A stretch of DNA of 64,000 bases, taken from positions 248,001 to 312,000 of the forward strand of contig NZ_STGE01000031.1 in NCBI RefSeq assembly GCF_005222675.1. The letters run 5' to 3'. This document shows positions 9,657-18,836 of this stretch, one piece after another. Position 1 is the first letter of the stretch; each line of letters opens with the position of its first letter. This DNA comes from Mycolicibacterium sp. CR10 (GTDB lineage Bacteria > Actinomycetota > Actinomycetes > Mycobacteriales > Mycobacteriaceae). The notes under the pieces are model-generated. The model searched no databases, was not told the origin of the DNA, and saw only the letters and a program-made list of their open reading frames with translations. A program made the position numbers and the translations under genes.

Positions 9657-9716
9657 CAGCCCTGAACTGGGAAAACCATGCCGTGCCACGCCCCTGGCGC
9701 CGTTACACTCACCCGT

Positions 9717-9753
9717 GGTAATGTCGTTACCAATAGAGGGTAATGGCGTTACC
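9717..9753. promoter_or_regulatory. operator copies 2 and 3 upstream of the amidohydrolase operon
   Basis: GGTAATGTCGTTACC (9717-9731) and GGTAATGGCGTTACC (9739-9753) are spaced 22 bases start to start, about two helical turns, so two dimers could bind on one face. A TANNNT hexamer (TACACT, 9704-9709) just upstream is a candidate -10, which would put the operators immediately downstream of the transcription start, a repressor roadblock arrangement. Confidence 0.75.
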
Positions 9754-9801
9754 GCCGTGCACCGATTCGCTTGAAAAACGACATGACAAGGAGCCCAGAC
9801 C

Positions 9802-11031
9802 ATGCCGTCTCGCATCCTCGACTATCCGGTGTTCGATGCCGACAACCACTTCTATGAGCCCAAGGAGGCGCTCACCCAGTTCCTGCCCGATCACCGCAAG
9901 GGCATCATCGACTACATCGATGTGCACGGACGTACCAAGATCGTCGTGCGCAACACGATCAGCGACTACATCCCGAACCCGACCTTCGAGGTGGTGGCCC
10001 GGCCCGGCGCGCAGGAGGAGTACTTCCGGCACGGCAGCGGCGGCAAGAGCTACCGCGAGGTGATGGGTAAACCGATGAAAGCGATTCCCGCCTTCCGCAA
10101 TCCAGAGGCGCGCCTCGAGGTGCTCGACGGACTCGGCCTGGACTACACGCTGATGTTCCCGACTCTGGCCTCGCTGGTCGAGGAGCGGCTCAAGGACGAC
10201 CCCGAGGCGATCCTGGACATCGTTCACGGCCTCAACCAGTGGATGTACGAGACCTGGCAGTTCAACTACGAGAACCGGATCTTCTCCACCCCGGTCATCA
10301 ATCTGTCGATCGTCGACCGCGCTCTCGAAGAGCTCGAGTGGTGCGTGGAGCGCGGCGCCAAAACCGTACTGGTCCGCCCGGCGCCGGTGCCCGGATTCCG
10401 CGGCACCCGCTCGTTCGGGCTGCCTGAATTCGACCCGTTCTGGGACGCCTGCGTGAAGGCCGGCATCCCCGTGTCGATGCACGCCTCGGACAGCGGGTAC
10501 TCCGAATACCTCAACGACTGGGAGCCCGGCGACGAGTTCACGCCGTTCAAGCCCACCTCGTTCCGGATGGTGGCGATGGGCAAGCGGCCCATCGAAGACA
10601 CCATGGCGGCGCTGGTATGCCACGGCGCGCTGACCCGCAACCCGGACCTGCGCATCCTGTCGGTCGAGAACGGCGCTTCCTGGGTGCCCTACCTCTTCTA
10701 CCAATTCAAGGACGTCTACTCGAAGATGCCCAACGAGTTCCCCGAGGACCCGATCGAGGCGTTCCGGCGCTGCGTGTACGTCGCCCCGTTCTGGGAGGAC
10801 GACTTCAAGAAGATGGCCGACCTGTGCGGCATCGATCGCATCATCTTCGGTTCGGACTGGCCGCATCCCGAGGGCCTGGCCGATCCGATCAATCTCGTCG
10901 CAGACCTCGAATCCCACGGTCTCGATGACGAGGGCGTCCGAAAGGTAATGGGTGCCAACATGATCGATCTGTTCAAGGTCGAGAACAAGCAGGTCTACAG
11001 GCCTGACGTGCCCGCACTCGTCCTCGCCTGA
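9802..11031 (+). CDS. amidohydrolase family protein (metal-dependent, decarboxylase-like)
   Basis: 409 residues of the amidohydrolase-2 family (ACMSD/LigY-like TIM barrels). The N-terminal metal motif is a variant, VFDADNHFYEP. The conserved HAS region (PVSMHASDSGYSE) and the C-terminal metal-binding Asp in IIFGSDWPHPEG are present. Mycobacteria hold many paralogues of this subfamily in degradation clusters, where they act as C-C or C-O hydrolases or decarboxylases; the exact reaction cannot be read from sequence. AAGGAG precedes the ATG. It is the first gene of the unit continuing into two acyl-CoA dehydrogenases. Confidence 0.87.
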   Translation: MPSRILDYPVFDADNHFYEPKEALTQFLPDHRKGIIDYIDVHGRTKIVVRNTISDYIPNPTFEVVARPGAQEEYFRHGSGGKSYREVMGKPMKAIPAFRNPEARLEVLDGLGLDYTLMFPTLASLVEERLKDDPEAILDIVHGLNQWMYETWQFNYENRIFSTPVINLSIVDRALEELEWCVERGAKTVLVRPAPVPGFRGTRSFGLPEFDPFWDACVKAGIPVSMHASDSGYSEYLNDWEPGDEFTPFKPTSFRMVAMGKRPIEDTMAALVCHGALTRNPDLRILSVENGASWVPYLFYQFKDVYSKMPNEFPEDPIEAFRRCVYVAPFWEDDFKKMADLCGIDRIIFGSDWPHPEGLADPINLVADLESHGLDDEGVRKVMGANMIDLFKVENKQVYRPDVPALVLA

Positions 11032-11046
11032 CGCGAACGGATTCCA

Positions 11047-11116
11047 TGACCGCCGACGAGCGCTTGCGCGAGGAGCAGACTTGACCGCCGACGAGCGCTG
11101 GCGCGAGGAGCAGACT
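11047..11116 (+). repeat. two tandem 35-bp repeats carrying a ribosome binding site and start codon
   Basis: The unit at 11047-11081 is repeated at 11082-11116 with one substitution (cttgcg versus ctggcg), and the first 9 bases of a third copy (TGACCGCCG) continue into the coding region. Each unit contains GAGGAG about 6 bases before a TTG whose next codons are ACC GCC. The first copy therefore yields the 12-codon open frame 11046-11084 (ATG...TGA) and the second the frame 11081-11119 (TTG...TGA). Each stop overlaps the next start as TTGA, leading to the dehydrogenase start at 11116. Confidence 0.85.
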
Positions 11117-12246
11117 TGACCGCCGCAAATCCGGAACGGACGCTGTTCGCCTCCACCACCCAGGCTTTCCTGGAGAAGGAGGGGTCGCTGAGTCACGTTC
11201 GGGGACTGCACGACTCCGACGTGTCCTTCGAGAAGACGTGGTGGCAGCGGGCCGCCGAGTTGGGCTGGGCCAGCCTGCTGGTGCCCGAGGAACTCGGCGG
11301 GGGCAGTGTCTCCGGTGACGGTGTCGCCGACCTGGCTCTTGTCGCCGAACAGACCGGGCACACCGTCGCACCCGGGCCGCTGCACCCGGTCAGCGTCGTG
11401 CTCGCCGGGCTCGTCGAATCGCCCGTCGGCCACGAGGAGTACATCGAGGCTCTGGTGTCCGGCGAAGCGGTGGCGTCGTGGGCGGTGTACGAACCCGCCC
11501 GGCCGTTCGCGCCTCTACAGTCGGCCACCACGGCCACCCGTACCGGATCCGGTTACCGGATCGACGGTGTGAAGGATCGGGTCGAGGCCGGCGCCGACAG
11601 TGATGCGGTACTGGTGGTCGCCGACTGCGACGGCCAGATCCGGCAGTTCCTGGTGCCGACCGACGCTCCTGGTGTCGCAGTGACTCCGCAGAAGTCCGTC
11701 GACATGGTCAAGCGTTACGCCCGAGTGCGGTTCGACGGCGTCGAGGTCGACGAGTCCGCCGCGGTGGGGACCGCCGAGCAGACTCCCGACATCATCGAAC
11801 GCCAGCGCCAGATCGCTGTGGTCCTGCAGTGCGCCGAGATCGTCGGGATCCTCGATGCCGTCCTGGCCATGACGAACCAGTGGTTGTTCGACCGGCACAG
11901 CTTCGGTCGTCCGCTGGCCTCCTATCAGGCACTCAAGCACCGCGCCGCAGACATGAAGATGTGGTTCGAGGCGTGCCGTGCGACGACCGCGGGAGCTTCA
12001 GCGGCGGTGTCGAACCGCTCCGCCGATGCGCGCAAGCTCGTCAGCATCGCGAAAGCCTATGTGGCTGAACGCGCTCCGGTGATCCTGCAGGAATGCGTGC
12101 AGTTCCACGGCGGCATCGGGGTCACCTGGGAGCATGACCTGCACCTCTACCTCCGGCGGGCGGCTCTGTATCGGGCGATGTTCGGATCCCCGGAGGAGCA
12201 CCACCGAGCCGTATACGCGCTGAGCAGGAAGGCGGGTCCGGCATGA
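11116..12246 (+). CDS. acyl-CoA dehydrogenase family protein (probable subunit A)
   Basis: 376 residues with the three-domain acyl-CoA dehydrogenase fold: helical N-terminus (AAELGWASLLVPEELGGGSV), short beta domain, and C-terminal helical domain with FGRPLASYQALKHRAADM and VQFHGGIGVTWEHDLHLYLRRA. The start is the TTG at 11116, supported by GAGGAG in the tandem repeat just upstream. It ends in an ATGA overlap with a second dehydrogenase gene, an arrangement typical in mycobacteria of heteromeric FadE pairs acting on bulky (steroid-, terpenoid- or aryl-) acyl-CoAs. It would introduce an alpha-beta double bond using FAD. Confidence 0.9.
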   Translation: MTAANPERTLFASTTQAFLEKEGSLSHVRGLHDSDVSFEKTWWQRAAELGWASLLVPEELGGGSVSGDGVADLALVAEQTGHTVAPGPLHPVSVVLAGLVESPVGHEEYIEALVSGEAVASWAVYEPARPFAPLQSATTATRTGSGYRIDGVKDRVEAGADSDAVLVVADCDGQIRQFLVPTDAPGVAVTPQKSVDMVKRYARVRFDGVEVDESAAVGTAEQTPDIIERQRQIAVVLQCAEIVGILDAVLAMTNQWLFDRHSFGRPLASYQALKHRAADMKMWFEACRATTAGASAAVSNRSADARKLVSIAKAYVAERAPVILQECVQFHGGIGVTWEHDLHLYLRRAALYRAMFGSPEEHHRAVYALSRKAGPA

Positions 12247-13520
12247 CCGATACCGTGACGTCCACCGAGACCACCGAATCCGTTGCCGAATTTGCCGCCC
12301 GCGCCCGCTCCTGGCTGGCCGACAACATGCAGCCCGTCGATCCCGACAACCCACCGTTCTCGGTGCGCGCCGAGCAGCAATCCTGGGACCACGCCAAGGA
12401 TCTGCAGAAGCGGCTCTACGAGGGAGGCTTCGCGGGCATCTGCTTTCCGCGCGAATACGGCGGACTCGGTCTGGGCCCCTCCTACCAACGTGCGTTCGAC
12501 GCCGAGGCCCGCTGCTACGAGATGCCGCTGATCCTCAACGTCCCGACGTTCACGATCTGCGCCGCGACCATTCTCGACATGGGCAGCGAAACGCAGAAGC
12601 GCGAACGCATCTCCGCCGCCATCCGTGGCGACGAGATCCTGGTGCAGCTGTTGAGCGAACCCAGCGGCGGTTCCGACCTCGCCGGTGTCATCACCCGCGC
12701 CGACCGCCGTGATGGCACATGGATTGTCAACGGCGCCAAGACCTGGAGCACCAGTGCGTTCGCCGGCGACTACGGGCTCCTGCTGGCTCGCACCGACTGG
12801 ACCGTACCCAAGCACGAGGGACTGACGATGTTCCTGGTGCCGCTGAACGCCCCCGGTATCACCATGCGGCGCATCAAGGAGGTCAACGGTTCCGAGGAAT
12901 TCTGCGAGGAGTTCTTCGACAACCTCGAACTCGGGGATGACGCGGTCGTGGGCGAGGTCAACGAAGGCTGGAAAGTGGCTTCGCGCCAGCTCTTTCACGA
13001 ACGGCGTGCGGTCGGCGGCGGGTCGGAGTTCGCCAGCGGAATCGGCGCCGAGAACGCCAACGAGATGCCGCCCGACCATATCGGGCTTGCCGAGGCCACC
13101 GGGCAGGGCGACGACCCGCGCGTCCAGGATCTGGCGGGCCGCGCGCTCGTGCGGCGAGCGGTCAAGGAACAGCTCATCGCGCACGTCGGCGGCGCCATCG
13201 CCGATGGGTCGTTACCGCCAAACGCGGGCACGTTGATCCGGCTGTTCCATGCCGAGACCACCGAACTCGAGGTCGACACCGCGCTGGCCATCGCCGGCAC
13301 CGCGGGTGTGGTCGACGAGGGCTCGCCCGAAAGCCCAGAATTCGCAGGCGTGATGGACGACGTCGGCGTGCGCTATCTGTCCCGGCAGACCGGCTCGTTG
13401 GGCGGCGGCAGCTCCGAGATGGCCCGCAATGTCATCGGCGAACGGATCCTGGGCTTCCCCCGTGAACTCGCCGCCGACCGTGGCGTCCCGTTCAATCAGG
13501 TCAAGCGCGGCAACAGCTGA
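12243..13520 (+). CDS. acyl-CoA dehydrogenase family protein (probable subunit B)
   Basis: 425 residues. N-terminal domain GFAGICFPREYGGLGLGPSYQRAF, the FAD-contact segment QLLSEPSGGSDLAG, the substrate-loop region WIVNGAKTWSTSAF, and the C-terminal SLGGGSSEMARNVIGERILGFPRE that marks the end of the fold. The C-terminal helical domain is interrupted by a longer, acidic segment (residues about 270-300). It is translationally coupled to the preceding dehydrogenase (ATGA), so the two likely form a hetero-oligomer. The gene converges with the radical SAM gene. Confidence 0.9.
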   Translation: MTDTVTSTETTESVAEFAARARSWLADNMQPVDPDNPPFSVRAEQQSWDHAKDLQKRLYEGGFAGICFPREYGGLGLGPSYQRAFDAEARCYEMPLILNVPTFTICAATILDMGSETQKRERISAAIRGDEILVQLLSEPSGGSDLAGVITRADRRDGTWIVNGAKTWSTSAFAGDYGLLLARTDWTVPKHEGLTMFLVPLNAPGITMRRIKEVNGSEEFCEEFFDNLELGDDAVVGEVNEGWKVASRQLFHERRAVGGGSEFASGIGAENANEMPPDHIGLAEATGQGDDPRVQDLAGRALVRRAVKEQLIAHVGGAIADGSLPPNAGTLIRLFHAETTELEVDTALAIAGTAGVVDEGSPESPEFAGVMDDVGVRYLSRQTGSLGGGSSEMARNVIGERILGFPRELAADRGVPFNQVKRGNS

Positions 13521-13530
13521 CGCGCCGCTC

Positions 13531-14547
13531 TCAGAACAGCGCGGGTTGCCACGCACCGGCAGGCGCGGCCGGTCGCGGCGCCGTCTCCCGGAATGACCGG
13601 CGATCGGGCGCCAGTCCGTGTTTGGCGACCAGCGGCCTCACCCGCTGCTGCAACATCGCCCGGTAGTCCGCCGGCAGATAGGCCCCGCGCCGATACAACT
13701 GGCGATACTCCCCCACCAGTTCGGGATGTGTCCGTGCCAACCAGTCCATGAACCACCCCCGCGTGGTGCCACGCAGATGCAGCCCGAACACCGTGACACT
13801 GGTCGCGCCGGCTGCCGCGATCCGGCCGAGCAGGTCATCGAGGTGGTCCTGCGAATCGGTCAGGCCCGGCAACACCGGTGCCACCATGACATGACAGTCG
13901 AGCCCGGTATCGCGGACAGCCGAGATCAGCCCCAGCCGTGCCTGCGGTGTCGGGGTCCCCGGTTCGACCTCGCTGTGCAGGTCCGGATCACCCACCGCCA
14001 GCGACACCGCAACGCTGACATCGACGTGGCGCACCGCCTCGGCGAGCAGCGGCAGATCGCGCCGCAGCAGCGTGCCCTTGGTGAGGACGGAGAATGGCGT
14101 GCCGGATTCGGTGAGCGCCCCAATGATGCCGGGCATCAACGCATAGCGGCCCTCAGCCCGCTGATAGGGATCGGTATTCGTCCCCAGCGCAACGGTTTCC
14201 CGTGACCAGGAAGGGCGTCGGAGTTCGCGGCGCAGCACCTCTGCGACGTTGGTCTTGACCACCACCTGGGTGTCGAAGTCCCGACCGCAGTCGAACTCGA
14301 GATATTCGTGAGTGGGCCGGGCAAAGCAGTACCGGCACGCGTGTGAACACCCCCGGTAGCCGTTCACGGTGTAGTGGAAGGGCAGCATCGACGCAGCGGG
14401 GATCTTGTTCAACGCGCTCTTGCAGAGCACCTCATGAAAGGTGATGCCCTCGAACTGGGGTGTGCGCACGCTGCGGACCAGGCCGATACGCTGCAGTCCC
14501 GGCAGTGCGCCGTCGTCCACACTGACGCCCTGCCGGTCCCACCGCAT
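13531..14547 (-). CDS. radical SAM protein, Rv2578c-like (SPL-type), SOS-controlled
   Basis: 338 residues from the ATG at 14547; the frame remains open to an ATG at 14562, but that codon lies inside the LexA box, so the inner start is preferred. The [4Fe-4S] motif is C-x3-C-x2-C (CSHACRYCF) after YTVNGYRG, followed by NVAEVLRREL and GTNTDPYQRAEGRYALM, typical of the Rv2578c group related to spore-photoproduct-lyase-like radical SAM proteins. The reaction is unknown. A LexA box (14555-14570) overlaps the promoter, consistent with the known DNA-damage induction of Rv2578c in M. tuberculosis. Confidence 0.9.
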   Translation of the reverse strand: MRWDRQGVSVDDGALPGLQRIGLVRSVRTPQFEGITFHEVLCKSALNKIPAASMLPFHYTVNGYRGCSHACRYCFARPTHEYLEFDCGRDFDTQVVVKTNVAEVLRRELRRPSWSRETVALGTNTDPYQRAEGRYALMPGIIGALTESGTPFSVLTKGTLLRRDLPLLAEAVRHVDVSVAVSLAVGDPDLHSEVEPGTPTPQARLGLISAVRDTGLDCHVMVAPVLPGLTDSQDHLDDLLGRIAAAGATSVTVFGLHLRGTTRGWFMDWLARTHPELVGEYRQLYRRGAYLPADYRAMLQQRVRPLVAKHGLAPDRRSFRETAPRPAAPAGAWQPALF

Positions 14548-14554
14548 ACCCCAT

Positions 14555-14570
14555 GCGAACATATGTTCGA
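14555..14570. promoter_or_regulatory. LexA (SOS) box between radical SAM gene and helD
   Basis: GCGAAC-ATAT-GTTCGA matches the mycobacterial SOS consensus TCGAAC-N4-GTTCGA at all but the first base. It lies 8-23 bases upstream of the radical SAM start (14547), with a TTGACA -35 hexamer on the minus strand at 14576-14581, so LexA would cover the -10 region. It is also about 90 bases upstream of the divergent helD start. Confidence 0.88.
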
Positions 14571-14659
14571 TCAGGTGTCAAGGACGCCGTACGCTGGAGG
14601 GCAGGACGGGACCGTTGCCGACGCCCCTTCCCGGGCACGATGTAAAACATAAGGGACAC

Positions 14660-16846
14660 ATGTCAACTCAGAAGCACGACATCGAACTGCAATCCGAGCA
14701 GCGCTATGTGGCCGGGCTCTACGCGCGACTCGACTCCGAGCGTGAGCGGGTCAAGGACCGCTACCGGGCGACATTGCGGGGCCCGATCGATCCTCAAGAC
14801 GGCGGAACGCTGGTGGACCGCGACGCCGAGGTGCGTGCGCTGGCCCGACAGATGACCCGGCTGGATGTCGCGGACGCCGGATTGTGCTTCGGGCGATTGG
14901 ACAGCCTCACAGGCGAACGCCTGTACATCGGCCGGATCGGCATCCTCGACGAGAACACCGAGTTCGAACCGCTGTTGCTCGATTGGCGCGCGCCCGCGGC
15001 CCGGCCGTTCTATGTCGCTACCGGCGCGTCTCCGGAGAACATGCACCTGCGCCGCCAGTTCCGTACCCGCGGGCGCCGCATCCTGGATTTCACCGACGAG
15101 GTCTTCGGCCGCCCGGGGGCCGACGAGCGGGGCGGGCGCGGTGACACCGCACTGCTCGCGGCCGTCAACGCGCCACGCGGTGACGGGATGCGCGACATCG
15201 TCGCGACGATTCAGGCCGAACAGGACGAGATCATCCGCCTCGAACATCAAGGGGTGTTGGTGATCGAAGGTGGTCCGGGTACGGGAAAGACCGTGGTGGC
15301 GCTGCACCGCGTTGCCTATCTGCTCTACACCCAGCGCAAGCGCATCGAACACCACGGGGTGCTGGTGATCGGGCCGAACCCGGCGTTCCTGGACCACGTC
15401 GGACGGGTGCTGCCGTCGCTCGGCGAGTCCAACGTGGTGTTCATGACCGTCGGCGATCTGGTGCCCGGCCTGTCGGTGACCGCCGAGGACGGCCCGGACG
15501 CGGCGCGCCTCAAGGGCTCGCTGTCGATGCTCGATGTCCTCCACGGCGCCATCGCCGATCGGCAGCGCGTCCCCGAGCAGCCCCTGCCGATCGACCTGGC
15601 CGACACCTCGGTGCGCATCGATGCCGAGACCGCCGAATGGGCCATCCAGGAGGCCCGCGCCAGCAAGCAGCCGCACAACGATGCGCGCGCCGTGTTCACC
15701 GATGTCATCACGTGGGTGCTGACCGAGCGGGCGATCGCCAAGATCGGGCGGGGATGGTTGACGCGCGATGACCGCGCCGCCTGGGAGCATCTGCGGGCCG
15801 AGTTGCTCGACGAGCTCTCCGACCACGAGAAGTTCACGACTGCGCTCGACGATCTATGGCCGATGCTGACGCCGGAAACCCTTCTGGCAGAGCTGTACAC
15901 GTCCCACGAGCGGCTGCAGGCCGCCGGCGGGGACCGGGCGCTGTGGCGTGCCGAAGGCGACGCCTGGACGGTAGCGGACGTGCCGCTGCTCGACGAACTG
16001 GTGGACCTGCTCGGTCGCGACAAGGCTGCCGACCAGGCCGCCGAACAGGAACGGCGGGAGGAAGCCGCGTACGCGGCAGGCGTGCTGGACCTGATGACCA
16101 GCCGCGAGGACATGATGGACGACGAGGATCGTCTGATGGCCCAGGACGTCATCGGCGCCGAAGACCTCGCCGAGCGGTTCACCGAGCGCGACAACCGCGA
16201 TCTCGCCGAACGCGCCGCAGCGGACCGGGATTGGACGTATCGGCACGTGGTGGTCGACGAAGCACAGGAACTGTCCGAGATGGACTGGCGGGTGCTGATG
16301 CGGCGCTGTCCGAGTCGATCCTTCACGGTGGTCGGTGATCTGGCCCAACGCCGATCGGTCGCCGGCGCGACCTCCTGGGACACGATGCTGAAGCCCTACG
16401 TTCCCGGCCGCTGGATCTACCGGCCCCTGACGGTCAACTACCGCACCCCGGCGGAGATCATGGCCGTCGCCGCTGCGCTGCTCGCCGAGTTCGCGCCCGG
16501 TGTCACCCCGCCGGAGTCGGTGCGTGCGACCGGCGTCGAGCCATGGGCTCGACGAGTCACTCCCGACGAACTGCACGCTGCCATCGACGATTTCATCCGG
16601 GAGGAAGCCGCGCAGGAAGGCACCAGCGTCGTGATCGGGCCACCGGACGTGCCCGGCGCGGTGTCAGCGTCGGAGACCAAGGGACTCGAATACGACGCCG
16701 TGCTGGTCGTGGAGCCGGAACGGATCCTCGCCGACGGACCCCGTGGCGCGGCCGAGCTCTATGTCGCCCTCACCCGCGCCACCCAGCGACTCGGCGTGCT
16801 TCATCTGGGACCGCTACCAAAGGCCCTCGCCGGGCTCACCCCCTGA
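14660..16846 (+). CDS. helD: HelD-type RNA polymerase-associated helicase (UvrD/Rep superfamily 1 ATPase)
   Basis: 728 residues from the ATG at 14660, which has AAGGGA at 14651-14656; the frame upstream is not coding. The N-terminal helical arm (KHDIELQSEQRYVAGLYARLDSERERVKDRY) is typical of actinobacterial HelD, which inserts into RNA polymerase. Walker A is GGPGTGKT (residues 204-211), Walker B is VVVDEAQELSEMDW, and late helicase motifs are VVGDLAQRRS, VNYRTPAEI and SASETKGLEYDAVLVVEP. The family frees RNA polymerase from nucleic acid, and HelR variants protect against rifampicin. No rifampicin-associated palindrome is visible upstream. It diverges from the SOS-boxed radical SAM gene. Confidence 0.9.
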   Translation: MSTQKHDIELQSEQRYVAGLYARLDSERERVKDRYRATLRGPIDPQDGGTLVDRDAEVRALARQMTRLDVADAGLCFGRLDSLTGERLYIGRIGILDENTEFEPLLLDWRAPAARPFYVATGASPENMHLRRQFRTRGRRILDFTDEVFGRPGADERGGRGDTALLAAVNAPRGDGMRDIVATIQAEQDEIIRLEHQGVLVIEGGPGTGKTVVALHRVAYLLYTQRKRIEHHGVLVIGPNPAFLDHVGRVLPSLGESNVVFMTVGDLVPGLSVTAEDGPDAARLKGSLSMLDVLHGAIADRQRVPEQPLPIDLADTSVRIDAETAEWAIQEARASKQPHNDARAVFTDVITWVLTERAIAKIGRGWLTRDDRAAWEHLRAELLDELSDHEKFTTALDDLWPMLTPETLLAELYTSHERLQAAGGDRALWRAEGDAWTVADVPLLDELVDLLGRDKAADQAAEQERREEAAYAAGVLDLMTSREDMMDDEDRLMAQDVIGAEDLAERFTERDNRDLAERAAADRDWTYRHVVVDEAQELSEMDWRVLMRRCPSRSFTVVGDLAQRRSVAGATSWDTMLKPYVPGRWIYRPLTVNYRTPAEIMAVAAALLAEFAPGVTPPESVRATGVEPWARRVTPDELHAAIDDFIREEAAQEGTSVVIGPPDVPGAVSASETKGLEYDAVLVVEPERILADGPRGAAELYVALTRATQRLGVLHLGPLPKALAGLTP

Positions 16847-17275
16847 TCACCACTGGGTGAGCTGACACCTGACGTTGTGGGGATCGTCGTGCTGGGTCTG
16901 GACCTGGCCGTCGACGGCAATGTCGCAGTGCGCATTCGGCGCTGCCTGCCCGCCGCGCGCTGTGCTGCTCGCCGTCAAGATCGCCCACTGCGGGTCCGCC
17001 ATCGTGGTCTCGAACACCCACGGCACCCCCGGCGCCAGACTCACCTTCTCCCGCTTCGCGAACGCGTACGCGTCGGCGTTGTAGGCATCCATGCTGGGAG
17101 GCTGGGCCGTCAGATAGAAGAGCTCGAATTCGTAGGCGCCCGCAGAGGTCAGCGTGTACCGGACCTGGTGCTCGGCCGGCTGTGCATACGCCGTTGCCTG
17201 GCCGACCAATCCTGAGGCCGCCATCACCGCTGCAATCCCGACTGCCGCCCCTACCTTGGCTGTAGCTGTTCGCAT
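16847..17275 (-). CDS. secreted protein, MmpS-like beta-sandwich fold possible
   Basis: 142 residues from the ATG at 17275 (a GTG three codons upstream is possible). A Sec signal peptide is clear: TAKVGAAVGIAAVMAASGLVGQ followed by an ATAYA-Q cleavage site near residue 30. The mature domain has two cysteines, one in NAHCDIAVDG and one in NVRCQLTQW at the C-terminus. This end resembles the CxIxVDGxV...C end of MmpS-type accessory proteins, with an aromatic-rich strand (YEFELFYLTAQPP) before it. Function is unknown. It converges on helD with the stop codons adjoining. Confidence 0.6.
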   Translation of the reverse strand: MRTATAKVGAAVGIAAVMAASGLVGQATAYAQPAEHQVRYTLTSAGAYEFELFYLTAQPPSMDAYNADAYAFAKREKVSLAPGVPWVFETTMADPQWAILTASSTARGGQAAPNAHCDIAVDGQVQTQHDDPHNVRCQLTQW

Positions 17276-17533
17276 GTGGGTCACATCGCCGGACGCTACC
17301 GGATCGTTACAGGCGCGACCGTCTCCCGACGTCAGATCTGGTTAACGGCAAACCAATTCCCGGATTGTCGACAGGTTAATTTGTTCGTCACACACAGACA
17401 TTTTCCAGAAACACAGGCGATCTAACGTCCCGATGCGACACCCCAGCGGTGTCGTCAATTCTCTGGTTCGAAGTACCCCGACATCAACGTCTCATCAGGG
17501 AATGAGCACTGTTGACCCCAAGAAAGGCCGTCC

Positions 17534-18799
17534 ATGGAACAACCCCGGCGCTCCTCCTTCAGACGATCCGCGCTCGCTGCGGGGAGCGTCCTGGCGGTCA
17601 CCAGCCTGCTGTTGGCAGGCTGCGGAAGCAAGGCCAGTGAAGAAGGTTCAGCAAATGCCGAGTCGTGCGTCGACACCTCCGGCTCGACGATCAAGGTCGG
17701 CGCGCTGAACTCGCTGTCGGGCACCATGGCGATCTCCGAGGTGACGGTCCGCAACGCCATCGATCTGGCCGTCGAGGAGATCAACGCCGCCGGCGGGGTG
17801 ATGGGCAAGCAGATCCAACTGGTCGGCGAGGACGGGGCATCGGAACCCACGGTGTTCGCCGAGAAGGCGGAGAAGCTGATCAGCAGCGACTGCGTGGCCG
17901 CGGTGTTCGGCGGCTGGACCTCCTCGAGTCGCAAAGCGATGCTGCCGGTGTTCGAGGACAACAATTCACTGCTGTACTACCCCGTCCAGTACGAGGGCCT
18001 GGAATCCTCCCCCAACATCTTCTACACCGGCGCCACGACCAACCAGCAGATCGTGCCTGCGCTCGACTACCTCAAGGAACAGGGCATCAAGTCCCTCTAC
18101 CTCGTCGGTAGCGACTACGTCTTCCCGCAGACCGCCAACCGCATCATCAAGGCGTACGCCGAGGCCAACGGCATCGAGATCAAGGGCGAGGACTACACGC
18201 CGCTGGGCTCGACCGACTTCTCCACGATCGTGAACAAAGTGCGCGGCGCGAACGCCGACGCGGTGTTCAACACCCTCAACGGTGACTCGAACGTGGCGTT
18301 CTTCCGTGAGTACAAGAACGTCGGTCTGACGCCGCAGGAGATGCCGGTTGTGTCGGTGTCGATCGCCGAAGAAGAGGTCGGCGGCATCGGTGTGCAGAAC
18401 ATCGACGGCCAGCTGACGGCGTGGAACTACTACCAGACCATCGACACCCCCGTGAACAAGAAGTTCGTCGAGGCCTACAAGGCGAAGTTCGGCGCCGACA
18501 AGCCGACGTCGGATCCGATGGAAGCCGCCTACGTGTCGGTGTACCTGTGGAAGAACACCGTCGAGAAGGCACAGTCGTTCGACGTCAAGGCGATTCAGGA
18601 CAGCGCGGGCGGCGTGACGTTCGACGCCCCCGAAGGCCTGGTCACCATCGACGGTGAGAACCACCACGTCACCAAGACGGCGCGGATCGGTGAGATCCGG
18701 CCCGACGGCTTGATCTACACGATCTGGGAGTCCCCCGGCCCGATCGAGCCGGACCCGTACCTGAAGTCCTACCCGTGGGCCGCCGGCCTCTCCGGCTGA
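17534..18799 (+). CDS. urtA: urea ABC transporter, substrate-binding lipoprotein
   Basis: 421 residues. Lipoprotein signal peptide with lipobox LLAGC (Cys30). The mature part is a periplasmic binding protein of the branched-chain amino acid/urea type with strong UrtA features: [66 protein letters not shown], and the C-terminal [19 protein letters not shown]. It captures urea outside the membrane for UrtBC. AGAAAGG (17521-17527) precedes the ATG. First gene of the urtABCDE operon. Confidence 0.96.
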   Translation: MEQPRRSSFRRSALAAGSVLAVTSLLLAGCGSKASEEGSANAESCVDTSGSTIKVGALNSLSGTMAISEVTVRNAIDLAVEEINAAGGVMGKQIQLVGEDGASEPTVFAEKAEKLISSDCVAAVFGGWTSSSRKAMLPVFEDNNSLLYYPVQYEGLESSPNIFYTGATTNQQIVPALDYLKEQGIKSLYLVGSDYVFPQTANRIIKAYAEANGIEIKGEDYTPLGSTDFSTIVNKVRGANADAVFNTLNGDSNVAFFREYKNVGLTPQEMPVVSVSIAEEEVGGIGVQNIDGQLTAWNYYQTIDTPVNKKFVEAYKAKFGADKPTSDPMEAAYVSVYLWKNTVEKAQSFDVKAIQDSAGGVTFDAPEGLVTIDGENHHVTKTARIGEIRPDGLIYTIWESPGPIEPDPYLKSYPWAAGLSG

Positions 18800-18836
18800 T
18801 GCCGGGGCGAGCGGAGCGACGGGAGAACAGGTAGAC

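Noticed and set aside
14571-14659. Rifampicin-associated element upstream of helD
   Set aside because: I looked for the inverted repeat GGGGCTTG...CAAGCCCC reported for rifampicin-inducible genes and did not see it; only the LexA box is convincing.
17285-17533. GlnR nitrogen-control box upstream of urtA
   Set aside because: Some GTnAC- and GnAAC-like words occur (for example around 17341-17400) but none has the right spacing; too degenerate to call by eye.
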